The notes under the pieces are model-generated. The model was not told where the DNA came from and ran no database searches. It saw nothing but the letters and a program-made list of their open reading frames with translations. The translations under genes were made by a program, and so were the position numbers. 64,000 nt of DNA from Adineta ricciae (lineage: Eukaryota; Rotifera; Eurotatoria; Adinetida; Adinetidae). Location: positions 131,512-195,511 of the forward strand of contig CAJNOJ010000168.1 in assembly GCA_905250025.1 (NCBI GenBank), in the 5' to 3' direction. The first letter of the stretch is position 1; each line of letters starts with the position of its first letter. Below are positions 27,627 to 38,600 of the stretch, in pieces.

Positions 27627-28486
27627 TTGCAAAGATGAATGAAATGTTCTACTTAGAGTTGATTCGATGAAATATCCTCCTGGTTTTCTGCATATGACAG
27701 TTCACTAATGAATTGTCTTGAATATGCGTGTGGGTGATAAATAAATGGATCAAATTGCTCCTCAGTACACAAAACTCATTCTAATTTGCGCATATTATTT
27801 CCTTTTCTGACAGAAAGGGTTATACAGCGTTTTAATCACCGGCTTGAAATGCAAAAAATTTGTCTGTCCAAGCTAATCAAATTGCAGCATTTCATAAATC
27901 AGTGAAATTTATATAGGAATGATTTACCGAAGGATATCGAGGTCCAGGATCACGAAACTCGTGTTGGTTTTTTTTCATAAAAAATTCTGTTCCGATTTTT
28001 GGGATAAAAGATCGTTTTTTTCCAAAACAAAATTTTGTGTAAGGGCTCATTCAAAAGTTTTCAAGGTGGAGGGAATACGGATCTGCTGTTAACTTTTGGT
28101 GAATTACCATTTCTGGACAGTCGCTCTTTTTCAGAAAACTTAATTGTTTTCTAGTTTCTCTTGAAATTTGACTGAGGGCTATAGAAAATAATAATCTAAT
28201 ATCGATTCTCCCTGATTGACTGTATTTGAGCCTTCTCATGCTCTTCTCTTCGCAAAAGAAATCGCTCTGTAACGCATTTTTCAAAAGTTTCAAAGATAAT
28301 GAATTGAACTATATCGATGGCAATAATGTGCTCCATTAGAAGTGTTTACAAGTCCTGAGTGTCAGATTTAGTAAGAATATCATGTAAAGCTTTAGTTCAG
28401 GTAATCAGAAGAAGAGGTGCAAGATTGATATCAGCTTCGATTAAACATTTTTGCGTAATCCATAACTACAAATAATCCATGCATAT
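27627..28486. other. intergenic with one copy of a dispersed repeat
   Basis: No gene is supported. The segment 27801-27915 matches, in inverse orientation, 41163-41274 (listed separately). The rest is AT-rich and unremarkable. Confidence 0.4.
27801..27915 (+). repeat. dispersed repeat, copy 1 (inverse copy at 41163-41274)
   Basis: The outer end here (ccttttctgacagaaaggg, then ttatacagcg) matches the reverse complement of 41245-41274 with one mismatch over about 29 bases. Similarity continues through tttgtctgtcc, the ccaa/ctaatca segment and agcatttc to gtgaaattta. About 110 bases align with moderate divergence. No coding potential is seen, so it is probably a fragment or end of a transposable element. 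Confidence 0.6.
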
Positions 28487-29308
28487 CTATATGAAAAGAA
28501 AAGTTGTTGAACGAACCGATTTCAAGCAATTATCTTCGGAAAGATCACCATTAAAATATTCATAAGATGATTCAAGAATATGTTCTTGTCGAATATTGAG
28601 TTCTTTGTTCGAATCAACTTTCGCAAGATGTTGTGGTAATTTACGTTTGAAATCATTTTGAAGTTCTAAATAGAAAAAAAAACTCGAATCAATACGGAAA
28701 TCACAAACAAATAAAAAAAAAGAAATTTCTCAGACGTACGTAAATTAGCATCTGCAAAAAGTTGTTGCTGTTGTAATTGTATTTCACCACCACCTATTTT
28801 CACTGGTTCAAGAACAGGTTCATTAATTTCTTCAAGAAGTTCACACGAATATTCGTCATCTTGAAGATGTGCTGAGCCTTAAATTAACCATGAAGTTTTT
28901 ATTTATGAATTTTGTTTCATATTAAACTTACCAAGATAAGGCATACAATTAGTTGTTTTCTGAGTATTTTCAATGCTGGCCATTGATTTAGCATGACCAT
29001 CCCAGGTCGACAAATCCGACGTTGGATCCGACCATCCGACGAAATCCGATAGGATTCCTGGTGACGGAATTGCATCGGATTCTGACTGGAAAAATCCAGT
29101 CATTTGTTGCAAATTTTATGAGTGTTATTTTTAGCTAGGTTCTATGATGACCCTTAGAAAATCCATAAAATCCGTGTTTCGGATTCGACATGGGATCCCA
29201 TCGGATCCGAGTATGGGATTTGTCGACCTCGGATTATCACCTTGTGCTGAATATACTTTATCTGGAACTGATGATAGGGTAGTATTGACAGTAGTTTTGT
29301 TCGACATA
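28487..29308 (-). pseudogene. hypothetical three-exon gene, first exon split by an inverted-repeat insertion
   Basis: A coding-like chain runs from ATG at 29308 (MSNKTTVNTTLSSVPDKVYS) to about 29240, then resumes at about 28995 and continues through MASIENTQ, an intron (28878-28931), a Glu/Gln-rich exon (28877-28755), a second intron and a last exon ending at the stop 28487-28489. Exon joins keep frame with good splice sites. Between the two halves of exon 1 lies a 236-base element with inverted ends (28999-29234) that brings an in-frame stop. Either the gene is broken on this allele, or translation begins at the internal ATG at 28983. I recognise no domain; the predicted product is acidic and low in hydrophobic residues. 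Confidence in the gene structure is moderate and in its function nil. Confidence 0.45.
28999..29234. mobile_element. non-autonomous inverted-repeat element, CCCAGGTCGA family, copy 1
   Basis: The two ends are inverted copies of one another: ATCCCAGGTCGACAAATCC on the left, and on the right (reverse complement) ATCCGAGGTCGACAAATCC, one mismatch in 19. The interior is rich in GGATCCGA-like words. Flanks ATGACC and ATCACC could be a decayed target duplication but do not align exactly. Its left end matches the right end of a second element at 40268-40582 over about 33 positions, which defines a family. It sits inside a coding-like exon. Confidence 0.6.
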
Positions 29309-29620
29309 ATTAAATAAATATCAATGAATAGAACTACGAAGCTGTCTATGATGAAATATAACGTGAAACGCAGACAGTATGATTATATATACGTCGACTT
29401 AACCAAACCTCGATCATATCCTTTGTTTGTTATGTAGAGAAGATAGAGTTCACATTTCTATTGTTAAGTAACAAAGTATCTTCGATATAATCGGTCCGTC
29501 TGAAGACAACAGTAATGATGAAATATTGTCTAACTATGCACATAGTAACAGCGTCATCGATTCGAAAAATCAAACATTCTATGGATAACACGTTTTCAAT
29601 TTACGAGAAGTAACTTCGAC

Positions 29621-29726
29621 AGTAGTGTCAAGGTATTTTTCTTCTTTTGCGTTCTGCGCTGGATATCGGTTGACATCCTCACGTCCAACGCAGAACGCAA
29701 GAGAAGAAAAATATTTTGCCACTACT
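29621..29726. repeat. short hairpin (MITE-like) element
   Basis: Arms of about 38 bases are inverted copies with about five mismatches: AGTAGTGTCAAGG then TATTTTTCTTCTTTTGCGT on the left, and AGTAGTGGCAAAA then TATTTTTCTTCTCTTGCGT (reverse complement) on the right. The loop is about 30 bases. Both sides are flanked by GAC, a possible 3-base target duplication. It is too short to encode anything. Confidence 0.6.
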
Positions 29727-30529
29727 GACTTTTTGAAGACGAAAAATGGTTGACGTTTTTGTGTTGTTTCTAATGTTTATCTAAATACGACTCGACGCCT
29801 AATGACACTACTGTGACACTCTGATGATGTACAACTGATTAGTACCAAGAATATTTGGAAGTTCATTCAAATCAGCTTCAGTATGATGATCATCTATTAT
29901 TTCTATTGTATGATTAACAAAACTGTCATCTTCGTCATCGTGCATTGCCATATGTGGTAATCGAGAATAGCTATGTTCAATTGAAACAGCAGATAGAACT
30001 TGACGTGAATGTTTCTTCTGGACTTCGTATACTTTTTCCAATTAGTTTCATTTCGTTTGTGTTGAACAACTGATCACACATCGGAAGTTTGAAGCTTGAT
30101 TGGGAAAATGCCAGACGAGTTTGTTTACATGTCGAACAAAAGAAAATCTCAATGGTCAACGTTACTTTTACGTTGAAACATATTTGTTTTGTTCAAACGA
30201 GATTGCATATCATATCAAACAGCGTTATCTGAATGATTCTCATGCCTTGAAATAGCTTCTCATTCTCCTTCGAATCTCATTCATTTCCGAGCAATTCACG
30301 GTCTTTCAATGATATGAAATTGTTCATATTCAATGGGAAATGATCATCAATTCAATAACAGATTTCAAAGAATATTTCAACAAATGTTTACAGTTGTTAA
30401 TCAGATGATGAGATAATTTAAAAAATCTTTTCAATGAGTGATCTTGTTCATAACCATGTCTAATTTGATTGTTTATTAGGTGGTGATCACCCCAAATCAA
30501 CTTCGAATTGAACCATTAATCCACATATG

Positions 30530-31500
30530 AGAACAGTTGTTCTTCTTCATTCAATTTCTATTCATCTGACTCGTTATGCTAATCAAGAAAAACTTTTATC
30601 TCGGTCAATTCCATCTGAAATAAAAGAAGATCCTTAGCAATTACTTCGCCGTTGTTTCCTTGATAAATAAATGATTATCAATATGATTTTTCAGAATATT
30701 CGCCAGATTATGTCGATCGATTGGTTGAACAATTTTGTGAAGCATTCTCTAAATGCGATTCTTGTCCTCTGAAAGAGTCTCCTTTGAAAAATGAGCGGAT
30801 CATTCAATTCAATCATAGAAACATATCATCAGATGAACATTTCACTTGACCTTTATTCAACTGCAGAATTTTATTTTTTCGTCGAGAACATTCAACAACT
30901 GATGTACAATTGATCAATGCAGCGTGTGATGCATGACGTCGTCGTTTGAATACTCTATAGAATTCTATTCATTAAAAGCTCGATGAAGATTTTGCCGTGG
31001 TATTAACAAATAACGCTCGTCAAGAACACTCACTTGGCCCTCGCCTAATCGTAATTAGTGAGGTCGAATAAGGATCTCTAGCCTTATAGCCTCTCCTTTC
31101 AAAGAAATCGATACGCATATGACCAAAAGAAAAGTCACTGTGTACAGACATTTCCATCTTTTGTACTTAATGTCGGCTGTTCTTTCAAAATTTCTATAGC
31201 CGACAAGAAAAGACATCTCACAGTCGATCGTTGGTGCTCTTCCAGTTCGCCACTCTCACATACTCGATGTTGCTTATAACACCTATCATTTCAAATCAAG
31301 CCACGCATTATTCTTTCTCAAGACTTTACAACCATTCATAGTTTCCGATAAAATATTCTTTTTCGAATAACCCATCGAGGAGCAGTACTTCAGCGTACAT
31401 TGGTCACAGACAAACAAGCTACTAAAACCGCTCGTCATCATCATAAGTTCTCTGAGATGATGACAACTCTTCTTTACGCCATTTAATGCTACTCGGTTTA
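30530..31500 (+). pseudogene. decayed coding remnant, origin unknown
   Basis: Several frame segments look coding but are interrupted by stops and shifts: MRTVVLLHSISIHLTRYA (from 30529), YSPDYVDRLVEQFCEAFSKC (from about 30698), TTDVQLINAACDA with stops at about 30937 and 30958, KLDEDFAVVLTNNARQEHSL, and RGAVLQRTLVTDKQATKTA (about 31377). Their order on one strand suggests one former protein. I cannot match it to a family. Confidence 0.3.
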
Positions 31501-33881
31501 CATAACTATCGTCTTACTAGTTTAGATAAGTGTGTGGTCAGCTACGTAAATAGATTAGTCATAAACTAGATTGACACAAAAGACCATGGCGACATATTCT
31601 CTTAAGTACTTGTACCATCGTATTTTCGATGATTTCTGGACTTACACCATTGTATCAGATGTCTCAAGGGAGGCATTCATATAGTCTCTCGAGCTCCTAT
31701 GCGAGCACATTTGTGACATCGAGTCATACTCGCTGCTGCTAACCAACGATTTTCAGTCTATCCATCCATCACCTGTTTATTGTTTTCGCACGATCACTTC
31801 GAAGCAGGCACTCTCTTGGTATAATTGGCCTTATAGTGGACATTGCCTTTCCTCCAAACTGTTCCACAAACTTCATGGAAACACCTTCGTATAGAACATT
31901 TCGTTTCTCATTAGTCTAGGCAAACACGCAAGGAAATGTGTATGACCCATAGCTGTCACAATATCATTACCCTTAGTATCCAGAGCTGAACGTCTCGATA
32001 TCCATCTGGTAACCAAATACAAATATCTAATTGACTTCGTTACCCAACGGGTAACGAAATGGATACCCACACTGTATCTTAGAAAAGCTGAGGGATTTGA
32101 GCGATATCAGTCAGTATATAGAAGGCTGCAGTGGCGTCATGGAGGGTAATTATTGTTATCGAAACTGTCATTGCATTCTGTCATGAGTCATTTGTATATG
32201 ACTTGAGATTCCGGAGTCATGTACACAGAATATATATAGGAGAGCATTTATGCTCGAGAGTGTGTGTATCCCATCCGAATAAAGCTACATACATCACAGG
32301 AACCCTTACGATCAAATATAATTGAGATTTGACGCTAGTAGAGTGGAGTATGGAGAATGGGAGCTTACATACTTAGGCTTTGGTACTATATGTGTTTGTG
32401 AATCCGAAAATGATTTTCGACTGTACTGACCATACCTCACCTTTACTTTACCCTGTGTCTACCGACCGACCCTCACCCACACCCTCGAGATGTGATAAAA
32501 CAACACAAAAAATTTTTGAATAGGAACTCTAAATAGGTCCATATTTCCAACCAAAATGCATAGAAGCTGTTCCGACTTTAATTTTGCGAAACAATAACGG
32601 AATCAAACTGAAACGATCGAGAAAAAGAGGTATCGAACTATCAGTTTAAAAAGATCAATAGAAGAAAAATATCTGTACAAGGTTCATTGATGGTCAACTC
32701 TATAATAATAACATGTTCAAGAGCATCATGCTCATTGCAAGTTTTTAGAAGTTAGTCAGTTTGATTCTAAGAAAAAAAGGAAATATATGGTGAATTTCAT
32801 CTTTTTTCGTTTATGCTTCATTTATTTATGTCGTTTCGCTCTGAAGCGCTTACGACTCCTCTTTTCTTTAAAGAAACACTAACTCTTGCGATACGAAGCT
32901 ACAAATTTGTGGCGCTAAGCAGTTATTAGTGCAAGCTATAACATGTGCGTATTACACTTTATGAGGAGAGAGTAATGATAAAAAGAGAGAGAAAAAAAGG
33001 AGAATGAAAGAGTTGCTATGAAATATGAAATATAAAAAAGATAGAGAACACCGAAATACTAATGCGTGATCAAGTTGATATGTGTAACAAGACTGTTAAG
33101 CATGAAATACAGTACGAAAAGTGGAAGAGAACGAGCAGTTATGGTGAATTTCATCTTATAAAAGTGTCATATAGTTGAAAAATTATCAGCAACAAAAAAT
33201 TCAATTACAATTTCTATACAAGCACTTCATCAATCAAGAAAAAGTGCGAGCTCATCCATATTCATACCTAAAATAAACAAAATATCAGCACAGACATCTA
33301 TCGTACATGCATAATCATTTTTCAGGACAAGATAAGAAATAGAATGGGGAATAATCTTTATATTCAAACGTAATCGTTCATTTCTTTAACATTCGATCTA
33401 CTGTTCATCAATCCCAAATGAGATCAACCGGTAAGATTTCAAAAAAGTTATTCAAAACATCAGAAATCGAAAATAATTCATGTCCTAAGATTATGGTTGA
33501 TATTATATCAAATAAATTTCTGTTATGAAGTTGATTAGCGAAATTTTGAAACGAACCTTCTCAACTTTTATTTGAATTAGAATGCTTTTTTTAAATACCT
33601 ACGATATGACTTCTCAGGTGACAATGTGAATAAGAACTATGACAAGTACATAATAATAATAATAGAATTCAAACTATTATAAATAATTTCAGCAAAAGAA
33701 ATATTTTACTGTTAGTCATTCAGTCAAAGGTTAAGCGAGTCTGCCTCGACGAGCGTTACTATCTTTTTACACCTTACTGAACTAAATTGACAGCTATCTC
33801 ATTCTTCTCTTTTACAGTTATCCTACGAGATACATTCACAACCAATTCAAAAGATTTTTCACTAAAAATTTCATTACATCA

Positions 33882-34364
33882 ATGTCTATCATTCCAATGA
33901 TCCATGATGAAAATGAATTCTTACTGTTACGTCAACAACTATTAGATGAAACCACAGTTACTCAAGATCGACGGGCAGCACATGTAACAAAAAATATCGA
34001 TTATAACAATATTCCAACCAGTACTGATCCATCAATAAGAGAAAAGCTACTGAAACGAAAAGAAAGAAATAACTCTATTCTTCTTCATCATGCCCATGAA
34101 AAACGATTTTCACACTATAAACAAGCATTTAATCGAATATGGGATGACACCTTCCATAATACGCCGATTCAAACGACAACACTTATTGTTGGAAGTCGAA
34201 ACAACCCAAGTATTTCCAAGGAGCTTGTACGCCGCAGTCCATTCCCAAAAAAACACATCCAACAACAAACCACCAAACAACCAATAATACAACCTAAATC
34301 TGACTGTCCATGCTTTATCCACCCAATTATGTCAAACCTAATACACATTAATCATTTTTTCTGA
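33882..34364 (+). CDS. hypothetical protein, possible retroelement-derived fragment
   Basis: Open frame of 160 residues beginning MSIIPMIHDENEFLLLRQQ. It is polar and basic, with no signal peptide or membrane segment. The stretch around residues 95-125 (FNRIWDDTF ... LIVGSRNNPSISKELVRR) recalls the short linker sequences that follow the reverse transcriptase in some Penelope-like elements; this is a memory-based resemblance and not verified. No reverse-transcriptase or endonuclease motif is present nearby. It could equally be a lineage-specific gene or chance. Gene-poor, repeat-rich surroundings favour a transposon relic. Confidence 0.35.
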   Translation: MSIIPMIHDENEFLLLRQQLLDETTVTQDRRAAHVTKNIDYNNIPTSTDPSIREKLLKRKERNNSILLHHAHEKRFSHYKQAFNRIWDDTFHNTPIQTTTLIVGSRNNPSISKELVRRSPFPKKHIQQQTTKQPIIQPKSDCPCFIHPIMSNLIHINHFF

Positions 34365-35682
34365 ATAAATACTTAGACCTACTTACTATCTATATAGACT
34401 AAAACATCTCTTTCATCCTAGATGATCTCTACATATCCTATACCGCAACATATATCCACACTTTCGCTTAAGACTGTAAAGTTCTGTATAGATTATTATA
34501 GCGTGTTTATGATTCTTTTATTAGAATTATTCGAACTACTATAGCAGAGTTGAAGCCAACTGAGGAGTTAGTCTTTTCGGGGACTAATGAAATTCTTTGG
34601 ATCTTGGCATCCGAGACTCACACCTCCTCACGCTCACCCTCACCCTCAAGATTTCGATGGGTCAAAAATGGTGTTTTTTGTATTTCTAAAAACACTACAT
34701 GGCGAAGTAAACCTCCAAAGTCCGAAATATAGTGCATTCGATAGAGGACTTTGTTGGCTATCAGAATCGCTATTTACATTTGATCCAACTACTCGTTTTC
34801 ATAGAAAAAAAAGCAATGACAAAGAGGGTCTATAATTTTGCAATACTCTATATTTCATCAAACTGAACCGTGACGAGTACCTGCCTAATTCGACTTATAA
34901 TATAAGTGACCAATTCCTAGCACACTTGGGCGTAGAAATAGATTTAGTTTTACTTATACATATATATCCACACACCCCTGTGAGTTTAGGAACAGAAATA
35001 GATTTAGTTTTGCTTATACATATATACCATCGCCAACACCCACCGCAGCACCCTCAATCGAGAAATATTCGTGTCCACACCCACCCCGGCACCCTCAATC
35101 GAGATATATGCGTGTCCACACCCACTGCAGCACCCTCAAGATGGGGTGTGGGTGTATGTATGCAGAACTAAAACTAAATCTATTTCTATTCCTAAACTCA
35201 CAGGGGTATGGGTGCATATATGTGTAAGTAAAACTAAATCTATTTCTATTCCTATCTAGTCATTTGTTATAAGGGTTATATAGATATCTATTTATATTCG
35301 AATTGATAATAGCCTGTTGGGGGTCCACTTATAATATAAGTAGAATTAGGCATCTTATGCTTTTCTTTCAGTTTATAACGGCTGGAAAAGAATCTGATAT
35401 ATTTAGTATACACACGAAGTAATTCACTAATTGTAAGTTTTTCTTCTTTCGTTATTTGTGTGATGTTTTTTTTTCTTTTTTCCCAACAATATCATCGCAG
35501 ATATTTTTTGGTGTTGAATTTGCAAGCAGAACTTTTTTCCCTCTTTAAAAAAGTTGTTTTTGGAGAGTGTTTGCTACGTCTGTTGATCATTAAATATTAA
35601 CCAGCGAGTTCCTCCCCAGAGAATGAGAAAATGCACAGAACAACCATCAGACATTACTGTGAAGCGCAGTTAGAGGTGGAAC
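34365..35682. other. intergenic region dominated by a composite inverted repeat
   Basis: It holds a C-rich CACCCTCAAGAT cluster (34614-34655) and the 471-base inverted-repeat structure at 34882-35352. The remaining sequence (35353-35682) is the AT-rich upstream flank of the secreted mosaic gene. Reading frames across the repeat (34926-35259) are by-products of the tandem units. Confidence 0.45.
34882..35352. mobile_element. composite inverted-repeat element with internal tandem repeats
   Basis: Outer ends are inverted: TGCCTAATTC plus ACTTATAATATAAGTG at 34882-34909 and the mirror at 35323-35352. Inside, each arm carries two copies of AGAAATAGATTTAGTTTT (34937, 34997 and, inverted, near 35185 and 35250) flanking CCCCTGTGAGTTTAGGAA. 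The centre (about 35040-35145) has three tandem units of about 37 bases, CAGCACCCTCAATCGAGA then CGTGTCCACACCCAC. No protein is encoded and no clear target duplication is seen. The structure looks like a nested or foldback-type element. Confidence 0.55.
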
Positions 35683-38600
35683 ATGTTGCTCATGATTGTT
35701 ATTCTATCACTCTCAACACTTGTCAATTGTATCAAGATTGGCAAAGCGAACAATTACATGATGATTGGAAATATCAGTGAAACACTGACCAATGTCACCA
35801 TCAACCAATGCACATGTGAAATGCTGCAGTTGAATGGAATAGTTTGTGCTGTGAACTATTTCTCAACAAATCAAACTTGTCAAATATTGAACTCATATAC
35901 AAATACGATTGAAGTTAAGTACGAGTTGTCTTCGACATTGTTATTTTCGAATAAAACATGCATATCAATCAGCAACAACCAAACAAATGGTGAGTGAATG
36001 ATAATTGATTGCTTCGAACTGAAGAGATATGAAAGTAGTTTAGTTGGGCACATTTTACGACTTGTCTTTTATAGTTCAAACGCTATCGATCAGTTTATCA
36101 ACATCAACATTACGGTCAACACCAGTTAGCGGTATGTAACACACTAAACTAAGTATTGTTTTCTATACACCAGGAAAAATATCATCACGCTGATCTAAAC
36201 ATATGATGCAACAAGAAATTGTTGCTGAGAGATCATTTTCGCAGATAATTTGATGTCGCAGATGACTGTCGTTCGGAAATAAAATATCTCATTCGCCTCG
36301 CATTCTGAGGACATCATCTTTGTCAATAATCGTATATCAAAACAAAATTTTGCCGCGAAATAAAAATAATTAGTTCTTTCGCATATACAAACAGCAATGT
36401 ATGTCACTTATTTTTACAGATTTGCGCGTGTTCATCAAATTCACCTAAAGAAAATAATCATCTCAAGCGATTTCTTTCTGATTATACAGCAAAGTACACA
36501 ATTCTCTTCAATATACAATCGTTAATCTTGTAAATCGATTGCAAACGACGCGTACCATACAAAATTAAACTGTATTTTATATCACTGAGTGTGTCCAGCC
36601 GACCGGTCGTTCACACGATAACTTTCGATAGAAGCCTCAGATTGAGCTGAAATTTTTCATATAGCCTCTTCTCATTGATGTCTCTGTCGAGTTCGAAGAT
36701 GAACCTAATCTTGAGGGTGAGAGTGTGGGTGGGTGAGGATAGTGTGAGTCAGATCTCTCCCAAATGATTCTATGGTTGAAAACGCCACGAAACTATGCAT
36801 GGTGCTTCCGCAGGTGTGGGAAACATCGAATGGATGTTCATACTGTAGTAACGATAGTGGATGTTGATAACCTGGGTGTCATACGAGTGAAGTTCCATCC
36901 ATGCGATTTTGTGACAGGAAAGAACGCCAAACCTTCTATACTACTTCCGTAGGTACAGGGGGAGCAATAGATACGGTATTGGGAGACCATCGCTGAGGTT
37001 TCACCCAGGTGGGTCTGTGACAGATAATATTGTCAAACTTTCCATAGTGCTTCGTTAGGTATAGGGAAACATCGAGAGATCGTTTGAAGACCAATGAGGG
37101 AAGAGTTTTAAGTGGGTTAAGTGTGATCTGAGTGAAGTTTTAGCCAAGCGATTCTGTGACGGGAAACGGACGCACATTTTCATGGAGCTGTCCTAGGTCT
37201 AGGAAAATGTCGAAAGGGTGTTGGCAGATCAGTAAAGAGATGGATGTAGGGTGGCCTGGATGAAACTATTGTAAGGTTGTTTTCGAGATAGATAATCGTA
37301 TCCAACATTCAGCTATCACTGTTTAGTTTTAATAAAGGAGCACAGAACATGATTAACGAGGAATGATCCCCAACTGTCAAATCGTTTTAGATTTGAAAGC
37401 TAGAGGAGCATAGGCAATCGATGATGCTGAATCCAAATATCATCTTGATTTTCGCCGTTAGGCCTCGGAAGTATTGTTTCTCCCGAATAATAGATAACAG
37501 CGAACAGAAAGGACATTTTTCAAAACTCGGTTTTTGACTAGTCCATTTGAATAAAAACGTGAAATTAGTTTTGGAAAACTTATTTCCCAAGATTCTAAGC
37601 AAAGAACGAGAGTATTAGAGACTTTATTTATAAGTTTAACTGTACCTGTTTTCACTGCAAGATTTCCCATTGTTCACTCTTCTGTGTTTGTCCTTATATC
37701 AGTTTAGCCCGACTTATCGTAAAATGCAAATTTATGAATAACCTACCNTCGGTTTTTGACTAGTCCATTTGAATAAAAACGTGAAATTAGTTTTGGAAAA
37801 CTTATTTCCCAAGATTCTAAGCAAAGAACGAGAGTATTAGAGACTTTATTTATAAGTTTAACTGTACCTGTTTTCACTGCAAGATTTCCCATTGTTCACT
37901 CTTCTGTGTTTGTCCTTATATCAGTTTAGCCCGACTTATCGTAAAATGCAAATTTATGAATAACCTACCTTTAATGTTACATAGCAAATGAGAAACGTGT
38001 AAAGTAAATTTTCTCTCAGCAATTATTCTTGATCGAATCATGAACTATTTAAAATCATCCATGATTCACGATTCCGTAATCATTATTCCCTCGACTGTGA
38101 GGAGGGTCATATGAAATAAAATTGTTTGTGTGTTTGTTGGCTTGTTTGTGTCACATAGTGTGGGCCGCTGCGCGCGAAGGTGGGCGGAGGTGAGAGAAAA
38201 TGGGAGACGGTGACCCATGATGGGCAAAGGTGAGAATGAGAATGTGGGAAAGATTTAGCGGCGTAGCTGTCAGGCGATGGTGAAGAGCTGGATGGATGTT
38301 TGATAGATGAGTATGACAGCAAGGTTATCGAACGGTGAAGGCTCGATGGTGTCGTGTTGCATAACTTGGATGCCATTTGTGGTGGTCTTTAAGATTGCCG
38401 TGATTTGGGAGGCGCTCATGTGGATAGTTTGGTAGTTCGTTGAGTCGCATAATATTAGTGTATATCGTTTTGGATATGTCCGCATTCGATGTTCTTTGTT
38501 GGCTACTGTACAAGTAGCGCTCGTTGTGCCGACTCAGTTAATCCTGCACTGTGGAAAACAGATGTTTTTGTCGTGTCGCAATTGTGAGACAAATTGATGT

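Larger units (their letters stand above)
29309..33881. other. gene-poor region with repeats and decayed coding fragments
   Basis: About 4.6 kb with no intact gene that I can support. It holds a 106-base hairpin element (29621-29726), a weak minus-strand coding possibility at 29808-30159 (MTIEIFFCSTCKQ... and an acidic C-terminal part, with no clean splice join), broken plus-strand coding fragments at about 30530-31500, and a C-rich CACCC motif cluster near 32465-32496. From 32500 to 33880 the sequence is AT-rich without recognisable content. Confidence 0.4.

Noticed and set aside
29808..30159. Possible two-exon minus-strand gene (CSTCKQ... and an acidic C-terminal part)
   Set aside because: No donor/acceptor pair joins the two frames cleanly; kept only as a note in the gene-poor region entry.
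35030..35170. Telomere-like words (TGTGGG/CCCACA) near 35 kb and 36.7 kb
   Set aside because: Only isolated units within other repeats are present, with no tandem telomeric array.
37527..37969. Tandem duplication of 221 bases
   Set aside because: Exact repeat around an N with the same offset as two other joints; treated as an assembly artefact.
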